Assembly: GCA_002261195.1 (NCBI GenBank)
Contig: MVBO01000001.1
Location: forward strand, 165,229-229,228
DNA: 64,000 nucleotides
Reading direction: 5' to 3'
Origin: Bifiguratus adelaidae
Lineage: Eukaryota > Mucoromycota > Endogonomycetes > Endogonales
Part shown: positions 46,344-59,700 of the stretch, in pieces
How the letters are laid out: each line of letters begins with the position of its first letter
How positions within the stretch are numbered: the first letter of the stretch is position 1
The notes under the pieces: model-generated
The model's database searches: none
The model's input: only the letters and a program-made list of their open reading frames with translations
What the model was told of the DNA's origin: nothing
Program-made: the position numbers and the translations under genes

Positions 46344-47658
46344 TTACAGTCGTGACACTTTTACTTCTTTGCCAGTCTTTGCACTTTCAAGAGCGGCTAC
46401 GAAATAGGCGAGATGATGGTAGGCCTCTTCGGTCGTGATCCCTAATTGACCACCCTGGCGCAGCACAGAATAAAAATTGCTCAAGACACCCTCAACGTCC
46501 TGTGGAGTATCTTCGTTCACGTTCACAACTTGAGATTGACCTTCCGCATTCGTTAATGTGAACTGGTTCTTGCTGGTTTGATGCATGCTGGAGAACTTGT
46601 CGGAAATCTCAATGGAACCTTTGGTGCCATAGATGGCAAAAGTGGCGTGTCCTGGTGGAGTTGCACACTAGCTGAGGTTAATGTCCGTGCGTCAGCCACA
46701 TTTACAGTCACTCACGTAGGTGAATGTGATGGTGCCCAAGGCGCCGTTGGCCATCTTGACGGCAGACATCAAGTTGTCTTCTGCACCATGAATTGCATAC
46801 TTTTGATTTGCCATGGCCGTGACACTCTCGATGGGTCCAAGGATCTTAACAATGGTGGTCAGGTTGTGGACGCCGCCGTCGGAGAGGTAACCTCCGGGAT
46901 GTTCCGGCTTTTGCCTCCATGCGGTAGCATAATAAGGCGACTTGGGGTTATAGGGTCTGACGGCGGAATAGTTGAACGTGATCACCTTGGATGATCATAA
47001 GTCATTAGTCCGGCATAATATGCCATCGACTAACCTCGCCAATCTCGCCGCTCTTAATGAGTTGGGCCACCTTTGCGGTAACGTTGTTGAAAGCAAAGTT
47101 TTCCGCGATCATAATTTGGGTTTTGGCCTTGCGAGAAAGCTCGACGATTTGACGAGCATCCTCCAGAGTATGAGCTATATCGGTGTCATGGGCTGAGTCA
47201 TTCCTTGTCTGGAAGCAGGAGACTTGCGCACATACCTATGGGTTTCTCAATCACGAGATGCTTTCCATGATTAACCGCAGCCTTGGCCATCTGTCCCTCA
47301 GATTAATAAGCAGCACAAATGACACGAGCAGCTATCGGCTTACCTCTAGATTGTACTGGACGGGGACCAAGACGTCGAGAGCATCAATTTCAGGGTTCTT
47401 TAGGATGACACTCGGGTCGATATACACAGCGTCTTGGGGGATATTGGCCTGCGTAAACGCATTTCAGCCTACTCAACTCGTGGCAACATGACAAACGGAC
47501 CGAACACTTACGGCCGTTGCAAACTTTTCCGCCTTCTCCCGCGAACGGTTACTACAAGCTACCAAGTTGTACTTGCCGGGGAGCTCATTGTAAGCCTCCA
47601 GGTGACGGTGGGCGAAAATACCAGTACCGATGATGGCAATGTTCACAGGTTGAGACAT
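46344..47658 (-). CDS. Gfo/Idh/MocA family oxidoreductase
   Basis: NAD(P)-dependent dehydrogenase of sugars or related polyols. Exons 47658-47512, 47448-47344, 47290-47236, 47174-47035, 46985-46716 and 46667-46344 encode 346 aa, normal for the family. Motifs: IAIIGTGIFAHRHLEAY (Rossmann), HLVIEKPIAHTLEDA (EKP), AENFAFN and GGYLSDGGVHNLTTI (catalytic Asp/His region). The second half is the alpha/beta C-terminal domain (ATFAIYGTKGSIEIS). The substrate cannot be told. Placed between flavoenzymes on one strand, it may act with them. Confidence 0.93.
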
Positions 47659-47813
47659 GTTGGGCTGAGTAGAGGAGAAAGAGAGCAAGGGATGAGAGAC
47701 GTCGAAGCGTGAAGTTTATGACGACGCGGGATGGGAAGGACTTCCGTAAAAGGAAGTTTGATCGGACCACCGAAACGACAGTGAACTCGCGCGCTCCTTA
47801 CATCCGTAGAGAA

Positions 47814-49376
47814 TTACATGAACCACCCTTCACGGTCATCCCGTCTCAATCTACATCCATAAGCTAGTGCTAAATAGGAACTGAAAAGTCGTTTCATACC
47901 CTGGTTGTCCAGGTATGGATAACTTGCTCCTAGGCGATACGCTGCCGCCATTCCTGAAACAATGGCAATTTCGTGTATGTTCACCAGTGTCCATGATCCA
48001 GCAAACGTGGTGTGATTTTTGCCATTGATAAACATCATTTGTGGACTGACAAGCAAGAAATGTTGCCATCGGTGGGAAAGTTGATGCCACCACTTTTCCA
48101 AGATGACCTTGTCTTTGGCAATTTCATCGCGTGACCACAGTTCGTCGTGTTCCGCGTTGAGGAATATGGTTTGAAACAAGTGATCAGAGAATGGTCGGTC
48201 TTTCGGCATTTGTGGCTGATAGACGTTGAGATCAAAAGACATTTCGATCCATTGCGGTTGCGAGTCATAACTGCGAGTGAAGTACAAAGGCGAGAAATGC
48301 CTCCTGCCAAATTCGAATGATTCTGTGGTCGTCTTGTCCATGTCTGTTTCCGGAATGATTGCCTTGAGCTCGTCCTTAAAAGCGGTCTCATAGTGTTTGC
48401 TCATATATTGGTCGTCATTATGAGTAACCGTAATGTCGTCCTTGTAGACGACGTTGCCTAGTACTCACGTTTCCATAAAGGTAGCGTCTGTACCGAGGAT
48501 CTTTAAGCTGGTTTCGGCATCACATGCTAGCACGAGCTCGCCAAATGTATCAATCCGCACCTCACCCGCTTCAACTGTCGCCTTCTCCTTGCCGTAAATG
48601 TCGACCTTGGCATCTCTGTGTTGAACTTTAATTGGGCCTTTGCGGCGATTGCTGATGCCTACTACTTCGTGATTGGTCTGCACATGAACACCTCGCTTCA
48701 GAAGGACATCCCTCCATTCACCGTAGACTTGGCGTAATTCTGGAAAGGCGTACATGGTTGGAACATTGGCCAACAGCGTCTTGTCACTGTAGTCAAACAA
48801 CTTGACCCTTTGATCAAGAAAGAGATGGGCAGGGATAGCGGAAGCTACATATGGCGTCTGATTTCCCGTACCCAAGAACAGCGCAATGAGTTGGTACGCC
48901 ATTTGTTGAAATTCGGGCGAAAATCGGAACATCGGCAACAGGACTTGGAGCGGCACCAATCCAAAGATCAGCTCAAAACGCTTGATTAATCGAAGCACTT
49001 TGCCAAACTTTTTGATAACCTTTTGAAGCCGATGAACGCGTTCAGAGGGAAAGACGTTACTCCAAAACTTGTCCGATCCTTTGTCGAACGAGATCTGCAT
49101 CTCCACTTCTGTAGCCCTTCCCTTCTCCTCCCCAGCAACATCCTTGAAAATCTTAAATGTATGTACAAAAATGTCGCTTCCGCCTTGCACTCCGTCGTTG
49201 ATATAGTCTGCGCCAAATTTGCTAGAGTCTATGCCTCCAGACGTTGCTTGACCACCACATGCCGGCTGACGTTCAAACAAGGTAACCTCATACTTTTCAG
49301 GATGATTCGATAAGAGATATGCCGTAGCCATGCCTGCAGCACCACCACCGACTACTAGTACGCGCTTCTTGTCCAT
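47814..49376 (-). CDS. NAD/FAD-binding amine-oxidase-like protein with in-frame TGA
   Basis: A COG2907-like flavoprotein of about 520 codons. The N-terminal FAD motif is VLVVGGGAAGMATAYLL, followed by ERQPACGGQATSGG. A frame of 303 codons ends at a TGA (48465-48467); the same frame then goes on without shift through VLGNVVYKDDITVTHND, a segment that looks conserved in relatives, and QYMSKHYETAF to a stop at 47814. Either the TGA is a nonsense change (CGA to TGA would do), or it is skipped: it sits inside a perfect GTGAGT donor, and a 69-nt frame-keeping intron ending ATATGAG would remove it together with that segment. Two upstream ATGs (49484, 49454) could extend the N-terminus. Possibly a pseudogene. 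Confidence 0.65.
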
Positions 49377-49613
49377 GGCAAGTGTCAAAGAAGAGAGTCG
49401 CAAATGGAAGACTTCTTCATTGACAGGCGCATCGATCGGGCGGATGATTGCCATATAAGGAAATGAGCCAGCGTTGCGTGTCATGGTCTTGAGACAGCTT
49501 GGCGACTGTACACTTCTGTGGAAACCTTGTCCATCGAGTTAATTGCTTGCAACTGAGACAATCTCGTCGAGCTTGACGCGCTTTCTTCACAACCTGTATA
49601 CACCATTGCAAGC

Positions 49614-52118
49614 ATGCGTCTGCGGACGCGTTCAGAGCGACCTTCCTATGCCAACGACGGCATTGACCTTGAACTTGACGAGGAGCTCGCAAAAGTACTG
49701 AATGAAGAGGACAATGAAGCTGCGGGTAACGGTGGAAAGACGTCCAAAGGGAAAGGCAAACAGGGAAGACGACGAAAAGCAACGCAGGAGTCCAGCGACG
49801 AAGAGTTTGCGGAAGAGGATCAGCAGCTCTCGGAAGAATCTGCCGTGTCTGAAGGCGTGCCAGAGGATGAAGACGATGGTAAGGTTGCCTTTGCGTCTAT
49901 CGACACTGACTAACTATATCTATAGAAATTGTGAGTGATCCAGAGCCTGCAGACGAAGAGCGGCCGAGAGGCAAAGCAAAGGCGCAGGCGAGTGCCCCTA
50001 GAAAATACAAACGGACGCATCGTGAGGCATTTGAGGGGCCTATAGCCGCTTGGGAAGACTCTGTGAGCGGGCCGAGAGCAGAAGATATAATCGACCTGGA
50101 TGAGATTGATGGTCTGATGACTCATGAGAGCATTCAATGTCGATTGGAAGATTGGCATGTGCTATCAGAAGAGTAGGTGTAGCCAGTATATGCAGCATGA
50201 AGCTGAGATCGACGTTTTTCGCATCCATCAGAGATGGCAAGACGTATTTACCTGACCGACAAACAGCAATATCTGTTCGCATAGGTCGAGATCCAACACC
50301 CGTGGATCTCGAAACATTACAGAGCATCGCGCTGGGTAAGTCAAAGCCCCCCGTTCCTCGGTATACTGAGTTTTCGTGTGCAGACGGACGAGTCCCAAAC
50401 AAGCGTGGATTTGTGATCAACACAGGAGGTTCAATATGGGCCTTGGATTGGTGCCCCAAGGTCAAAGGTCAGGAGGAAAAGATGAAGCGACAATATCTAG
50501 CGGTGGCGGGGTATCAAGGTACTATGGAAGAGAACCATATTGTAGGCGCGACTGGTGTTGGCAAGAATGCCATTCAAATATGGAGTGTTCCAACATCAGA
50601 AGGGTAGGGCTGCTCACTCTCTTCCACTTTTGCCCTTGCTTAATCTCTGCGCTTTGCAGGAATGAAGTGCCCAGGTTGGAACTTTGTATATGTCACGACT
50701 TTGGATGGGTGTGGAATATGAAATGGTGTCCATATGGAGCTTATGAGGTAAGCCGTTCCAACGAAACGGCGCCTTCTAACATCCTGAACAGGTACCAGGA
50801 AAGAGTGACAGCTCGCCGTCCACCATCGCCAAGCTTGGTATTTTGGCAGTGGCTTTTGGCGATGGCATCGTCCGGCTGTATACAGTACCCCATCCGCTAA
50901 ACCTCTCGCAGACCATTGAAGAACAGTATGGAGATGGCGGGATGGAGGTCGATGCGCCATCTGACACATTATTTGGTAGGCGCTCGGATGCAATGTTCGG
51001 TCGCCTGCGTGTTGTTCACACTGATTTGCTCACAGTATCATGTCCAAAGTCGCTTGTTGAATTGGGCAAACCGAAGCCTTGTCAATGGACCCTTTGCTGG
51101 GCGGGCGTTAATCGTCTGCTGACGGGGGATGTATATGGACGTGTATTTCTTTGGGATATTGAGCGAGCCAGCCGAAACAATGACGGTAAGCGACAATGCA
51201 TGCGTACCTTAAGGGTGCTTATCGCTTTTGAAACCAATTAGATCATCCGCAGCCCACCTTTATGGTCCAAGCCCATGAAGGGTGTGTTCGCTCTATTGCC
51301 GTGAATTGCCTCAGAGATCCTGTGTACTTTACCACCGCAGGGTTCGATGGAAAGGTAGTGGTTTTTGACATGCGAGATCCTTGGACTCCGATGATTGTGT
51401 CACGGCAAAGGAGTAAGTCGATAGTCTTCAAGCTGACACTATACTGAGACGCCTCCTAGCTTTACAACACACGGTGGCGTGGCCTACGCGAGCAGATAAA
51501 ATTGCTGCCATGACACAAGACGAGAGCATCAAAAAGATCTTCCTTACACCGGGACCCATGTGCAAAGCAAGTATTACACTCGTATCCATGGATGGCGTGA
51601 CATGGATGCTTGCGTCTGCGCAGCGGCATTGTTATGTTGCTGGCGTGACAAATACAGGTCTCCTTCGCATGGTGAACTTTTACCGCGATCGAAACAAGTA
51701 CTGGGTGAGTATAATTGTGAGACTTTCTCTCCCTAGATCCCTCGTTTACCAAAAGAACCCTCTAGCTTCCCGTCTCGGTGACACTGTACAAGCTAGAATA
51801 CAATCGATCCACATCTACATTTCGTTATGTGGATGCTATACCCCTCAACGTGAGTTGGATACGCCAAGTTTTTGAGCACGTCATACTTACACATATTAGC
51901 CGGAGCCAAAGGCTACCAGTTCCGCCTTTCATACCCTACTCTCCAAACAAGAAGTATCGTTACAAACGGTAGGACGTCGTGACAGGAAACGTACGCTTCA
52001 AAGTTCTCATGTCTAACATATCCAGGTCGCATGGAATCCAAACGCTGACACGGCGTCATGGATAGCTTCAGGAGGAGTAGCTGGCTTGTGTAGAATAGAA
52101 GAAACATTGCAGGAATGA
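49614..52118 (+). CDS. TFIIIC WD40 subunit (TFC6/Sfc6/GTF3C2-like)
   Basis: Twelve exons: 49614-49878, 49926-50172, 50232-50335, 50384-50603, 50660-50747, 50792-50975, 51036-51185, 51242-51412, 51460-51704, 51766-51849, 51900-51968, 52026-52118 (639 aa). A basic/acidic disordered N-terminus (~150 aa) precedes a WD40 propeller. Landmarks of the TFIIIC beta subunit: GGSIWALDWCPKVKG, YLAVAGYQGT, ICHDFGWVWNMKWCPYG, LLTGDVYGRVFLWD, AGFDGKVVVFDMRDPW and near the end VAWNPNADTASWIASGG. TFIIIC binds the B box of tRNA genes for RNA polymerase III. The stop lies only 15 bp before the next ATG. Confidence 0.88.
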
Positions 52119-52133
52119 TGAAAAGTTTCACGT

Positions 52134-55100
52134 ATGTATCATACGCGCAGAAGGTGTTCAAAAATTGACGCGTTTTGGCGCGACATGCTTGCGAGTCCAC
52201 GTCGACACTTTAGTCCTTTCAGCGAGCAATCCGACGTTTACACGCTCTATTCCGCCAATGTCTTTGAGCATGCAGTCGACAATGAGGTTCTGCGGGAGCC
52301 TTCAGACAGGCCGAACAAGAAGGCGCGTGTAGGTTCTGAATTCTTCAGCCTACCAGAAGAAACGGAACATGAGCAGGAATCGCCAGCTATACAATTGAGC
52401 CTACCTGAAGAGGAGTTGCCAAGTACCGACAGTTACCTGCTGGAATTGCCAGAGCTCACTTCCCCGGTCGACGTTATCAGTTCCGCCCTAAGCAAGCAAC
52501 AAACTTGGCGGGAGCCAGTGAAGGAGGTACACATCGTTTCGGAACCTCAGAAAATACCAGACGCAAAGTCACCTCACAGAGACATATGGCTGGAATGCCT
52601 GGACCTTCCTCAACCTACGGGATGCCTGATATCCTGGGACTCGCGAGAAGCGAAAGCAGATATACAAGTTCCATCACCCTACATTACAGAAGCGAGCATC
52701 GATGCATTCGACCGCATCTGTCGAAGGTAAGTCTACAAGCTCTTGCATTGCGCTGATAGCATACTGATATTCAGTCGAATAGGGATTTGGAGCCAAATCA
52801 TCCGACGCAATACCACGTTGTAGACAACAAGACCTTGATGAGAAATCTGAAGGATGTCGCGATCGGCAATTGTTGCTCTTTGTTCTTCTTTGCTGAACAG
52901 CAAAGGCAATTCAAGCCTCGGTACTTGAATCTTAGGACTTTCGGTTTATCTGGCAAGGCTTTTGAAAGGTAGGTCGTTACTCAATGCCTTTGCTGCGCTC
53001 TTCAATATCTGACTTAATGCTCAGATGCGCCGAGGAGTTCATGGCTGTTGGTTCACATTTTAGAAACATGCAACAAATGATTGATCGCGTTCGCAAGCAT
53101 CCAAGGTGAGGCACAATCAAAGAAACCCGTAATATGCTGAAATAAGCCACGTTAGCAAATACGGGCAAACAGGAATTGCCTTTGTATGCGCCTTGTCTGA
53201 GCAGCTGTCCCATTTACAGGCCTCTATCTTGGACGAAATAGAAGACCAGTTGGACATTCCTTCAACTGGCATACTCTCCTTGTGTATGGGTCTCAAGAAT
53301 CTGTTCGCCATCGTCCAACGATTGGCAGAATTTTGTCAAAGCGTGCGTATTCACACTAGGCTACTTGTCCATTACGTCAACTCTAAAACTTCTCTACAGA
53401 ATTCGGAAGACGCCATGAATGCTCCAATGAAATACGATATACCTTTTGGATCAAAGCTCCTGACAAACCTATATGAATGTCTGTCAATAACCGACTTTTC
53501 CGACCCAGAGGACGCGCACTTCAAAACCTTGATGCGCGAGCTTCTTGTCCGATCAAGTACACCCTACTTTCATATTTTGCAGCAATGGTTGGGTGGAAAA
53601 GCGGACAATGGTGGCTGGATGGATGTTGGCATGGATTTTAACATGATTGATCCGCACAAGGAATTCTTTATCCGACAGACTGAAAATCCAAGCGACGATC
53701 TAGAATACGAGGTAAGCGCCATGTCGTGGTAGTCGGATATGCAAATTGCGAAATTCTCAAATCTTATAGCTCGCAGGATCCGAGTCGACACCGACATTTA
53801 TAACACAAGGATTAGCCAGACATTTACTGGCGGCAGGGAAAGCATATCGTATTCTACAACATCTACACAAAGAGCAAGAGCTTTCTGAGACTCACCCTAT
53901 GATTGACTTGCGATGGGCTTTCGATACCGAGGCTGCTGCTGGGTAAGTATAGATATAGCGACTCAGAGACTAAAGAATCCCTTTTCCCAGCGTGGAATCC
54001 AGTCTGATTCACCGATCAGCTTTTCAAGAAGCTGACACGTCGTTTACAGTTCTGACAGGAGTGACCTTAGGAACCGACGATCCTGCACTTGACAATCGCG
54101 CACAGCTTCCTGTTAAACCTAACATCGCGCAATTCATCCGCCCTTTCGATAATTCACTCGACACTGTAATGCCTATACAGGTTACTGGTGGCGGCGAGGA
54201 ATTGACTCCGCCAACCGAGAGTCTGCACCTCCTATCTATTTGCTCTGATCCCGCTATACATGGAAAGTCAACCAACATCGACACTTTAGCCACCGCCTGT
54301 ACCCAATCGATAGAGTCTTCTCTTCGTCATCATGCTGAACAGGACAAAACCGTCATGGACTTACCCATGGCGGTCGCTAGCGAACTTTCCGTCGAACGTG
54401 CTTTACTTTGGAGATGTCAGCAAATTAACCAAAAGCTTTTCAAAAGTCTATTTGAGCACGCAATGCTGATGCATCATCTCGACACAATTGCCAATCACTT
54501 CTTACTTCGAGACGGCGAATTCGTCGTTCGACTCAAAGAGGCTCTCTTTTCCAACGAGGTAATGGTGAACCAAGGCAACGCGCTATCTCCAATGTCACGA
54601 GCTGCGGTGGGATTACGGTTAGGCTTTTATGTTGACAAAAGCTGGCCTCCTCTCGGACAAGGACTTGTATCGCAACTAAAGTCGGTTCTCTCCTCGTATG
54701 AAGCTTCCCAGCGCGTGTCCTTTCGCATCCATCGAAGTGACACGCTGCCGAATGATCCCAAAGGTACGACCCTGTATGCCATGTTCCCAAACTAACCGGC
54801 TGGTAGATTTTCATGCTACTGATTTCCTGCTTCTTCATTATGATGCACCATTTCCCATTGATCGTATCCTCACTGCCGACGTTATCGGCAAGTTGAACAA
54901 TGTGTTCTCGCACCTGATTCGCCTATTACGCGCGGAGGCAGTAGTCAACCAAATGTATAAACATGTGCGCTGGCTCGAGCGTCATCGAGGCTATAGGCTA
55001 CCCCAGCATACCAAGGCTCAAGTCTTTGTCAGCTCTCAACGTGTCATTTCAGCCCTCTCTGAAGCCCATTATCGAGTGGACATCAAATGGAATGCTCTTA

Positions 55101-55282
55101 TTGAACGCATCAAGGCCACCTCTCGTCTTCCAAGCTTTGAAATCTTGTCTTCAGACTTGCAGGACTGCGTCGATGCAATGTTACATACTCATGACGATCT
55201 GACCGAGATACTCACAATGGCACAGCATCTTGCTCGATTATTAAGGCAACGGCAGAACGATTACCCAGACTCGCAGGGTTAG
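52134..55282 (+). CDS. Gamma-tubulin complex protein (Spc97/Spc98 family)
   Basis: Eight exons: 52134-52726, 52783-52968, 53025-53105, 53156-53342, 53400-53711, 53770-53942, 53991-54763, 54807-55282 (926 aa). N-terminal ~180 residues are divergent. The GRIP1-like part includes ASILDEIEDQL, YFHILQQWLGGKADNGGWMD and EFFIRQTE; the GRIP2-like part includes HLDTIANHFLLRDGEFVVRL, LLHYDAPFPIDRILT and FSHLIRLLRAEAVVNQMY. These are marks of GCP proteins, which nucleate microtubules at the spindle pole body. The long linker between the two halves hints at GCP5/6 rather than GCP2/3, but this is a guess. An ATG at 52185 (MLASPRR) is an alternative start that would leave a 66-bp spacer. Confidence 0.87.
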
Positions 55283-55357
55283 GGAAATAATGGGGTTAGG
55301 GGAGGCTGTCCAAATCCGCATTACCAAATTTGGAAGCATTGTTACTATATGCAATGG

Positions 55358-55363
55358 TATAAA
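55358..55363 (+). promoter_or_regulatory. Putative TATA box
   Basis: TATAAA 45 bp before the dioxygenase ATG, in the 125-bp spacer after the GCP gene. Distance and context fit a core promoter with a very short leader. Confidence 0.4.
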
Positions 55364-55407
55364 GAGGGCTTTAGAGGGCTTATTGGCATTGTTCTTGCCT
55401 CTATGCC

Positions 55408-56742
<1,335 letters not shown>

Positions 56743-56797
56743 ATGCATTTGTAACATCAGGAATATACAACAAAATATGGACAAAATGCAGCGTTTT

Positions 56798-59700
56798 CTA
56801 CACGGTAAACCGAACCTTTTTGGGTGTGCCATTGTCTACTTTACGTGCCTTGACTTTCTTCCACGTATCAAAAGGATGGGTTTGAACGGTTCCCGGTGGT
56901 TTGGTCCCGAAAGGTGGATGAGGCACAGGGATCCGCTGATGATAGGCTTCGTAGGCTTGTTCCTGTCCATGTGTGCCTACTAAGCCGGATATGGGAGCGT
57001 AGGTGTCGTTGTAGGTGGCCGAGAGCTTTCGTTTGGGTGCTGGCTTATGCGGTTTGCGCGCGAGCGAGGAGAGTAAAGCGTTGAGATCTTTGGGTTTTCG
57101 GGGAGGGCTTGCGCCATCAAATGTCTGGGTCGGGGATGAGTGAGCAATAGCGGGGATGGGTGAGGTGGGCGAGATAGGTATGTCGGTGTGTGATGAAGTG
57201 GAAGAATGCGGTGACTGGGTTGTAGTATTTTGTATATTAGGCGGGTAGTCAATGTTGATGAGATTGGCTTCCTCAGCCAAGTCACTATCAATAATTGGGT
57301 CCATTGTATCGGTGCTGGCTATCAGGTCAATATCATCCTTTGGCGGAACTGTGAACGTAACATGCCGCCCTTCGCTGGATTTGGGCTGACTTTGTTCTTG
57401 GATGGGCTCCATGATCATCTTTGGCGCGTAGATGGGTAAGGAAGGTTGTAAAATGCAAGGAAAACGTGCACCGCGACTATCATGGGATGCGTCTTCTTGC
57501 GCCTCTTCGAAGGGTAGAGGAATAAACTTGGTAGCTGACAGAAGCGTCTTCATTTTACGATCTTCTGTCATTTTGACATCTAGAAAGAAATGTGCTTCAG
57601 CACTCCAAAGAATTCCTGGCAAGGTGTGAGGTCACTTACTGTCGTGATATCCAGGCTCCTTCTTGCGTTGCAAGATCTCTTCCTCCAAAGAATTGCGGAT
57701 GACCAACGTTTCTACAGATACTGGCCGTGTTTGACCAATACGATGAGCTCGTTTTATCGCTTGTCGTTCCATAGCAGCTTGCCAAACAGGACTGACAAAG
57801 AAAACACGCGTGGCTGAGGATAGATCGATGCCATAAGCTGTGAAGAGAGTGAGTGAAGGAAAACGTGAAGCGGAAGCTTGACGCACCTGCCAACTTAACC
57901 TCCATAATAATAACACGGTCAACCTCAGAAGTGTTGAACGTAACGATATTAGTTGCGCGCTCCTTGGGAGTCTATGAAGACTGTCAGTAACTAGCATCGA
58001 TAGAAAACCTCGACCTCACCATTCTCGTACTGAATAACAGACAACGAACGTTTGCGAGAATAAGTGCTTCGTAGATCACCTGAATCTCGTTAAACCAGTT
58101 CGAGAAGATGATACACTTGTCTTCGGGAATGGCTTTTAGAACTGCGCTGACAAGGTAATCAATCTTGCTACTGGTCGTGGAAATAATCTTGGTATTTGCA
58201 AAATCATCTGTTGTGTACTCGATCGCAGGCGAAGCGTTCGTCTCTGATTTCGAGACCGGTTCAGCTTTTGTACCTTTCTCTTGCTTCTTATGCGAAGGTA
58301 ATGGATCAGCATCTATGGTAGACAGATCCACGGAAGTGTTGCCGCCTGATTGTGCAGAAGATTCGCTTTTACCGGCTTCTTGTCGCAAAACGCGCTGCTG
58401 CTTGCGTTTCTTCTCTTCGATAAATGAAGACTGAATCGCCTTAGGTTCCTGAACGGAGAACGTGGACTTTTCAGGACGAGGTTTGGAAACTTGCTGCATC
58501 AATTCCGCAATCATTGGCGCTTCCATGACTGATACATTTTCTCCGAGAAAATCGGACAGAGAATTGTTCGTGCTTTGTAAGCCTTTTGAAGGTAACATTG
58601 TCCAAGCTTCATCCAATTCTGCAGGCAAGCCTTGGACGAAATAACCAAGCTGATGAGTGGCCATAAGCCTGTTCCACAAGGTATCTCGCAGGGCAATTTC
58701 GAAGTACTTGTGACAGCGGTTGAGAAGTTCTTTATCTTCTGGTGTCAGCTTTCGCTTGCCCTCTTGGTGCTCTTTCAGAGCTTCAGTACAATTCTCGTCG
58801 GAGAATCGTACGAATTCTTGCATGGTATCGGTTGCACTAGAATACCAGAACAGACTCTGCCAAAGATTGGCGACGACTCGTTGCAGTGCTGTTGCGTTGG
58901 ATGGATGGAAGAAGTAGTCTTGATCGCGGCGATCGGATAATACTGCATTCACCGCGACAAATGCCGTTATACAATTGTAAGTCAGGCACTGATAGTATCC
59001 GATATCAAGCACGACGATGCGTTCGGTCAAGGATGGTAGCGAGACCTCCTTTTCAATCTCGCTCCTTTGATTGCGTACCATGACACGTTGCATGATATTC
59101 TGCAGTCGTTCTGTAGCACCAACCGCGTTTTCCAGAAAGGGCTTCTCGATAGCTCGTACCCATTCACCCTTCATCGTTGCAAAAGGTTGCAAAAGTAGGA
59201 ACGACCGCAACAGCGATCCAAGTCGCTTTAGATCAGTTGTTTGATTCGTGATCCATGTACTATCGCTCGCGTTGGTGTGCACCGTATCCGTCATGTTGTG
59301 GGTCGGCGTACCCGTGCAGCACCATCGCCGAGACACAAACAATTTCTCCGCCATCAAGACCTGCCGTGAGCTCTCACTAGACATGGAATGGCCTTCATCG
59401 ATGATGAGACGCTTCCAGTGGACTTGGAGTAAAGACGAGATGTAGTTTTCAGGCGTTTGACAACGACAGTCCACCTCCCGGGTGGATCCTTTATACGGGC
59501 AACGACACTTTCGCAAGATGCCTACAAAATAGTCAAGAAATTCGGATCGTCGGCTCGCAGAGACAATCAACCTACCTTCAAAATTAAACCCGGCATCGTA
59601 CTCTTTCCCAAAGTGCGTATGACTCATCAACACCATGTCATATTGTAATAGTTCCGTTGGTGATGGAATATCACTTCGATCTTTGTTCAGGACCAGTACT

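Noticed and set aside
42409-49376. Classical secondary-metabolite gene cluster
   Set aside because: No backbone synthase, transporter or pathway regulator is seen; kept only as a redox block of unknown role.
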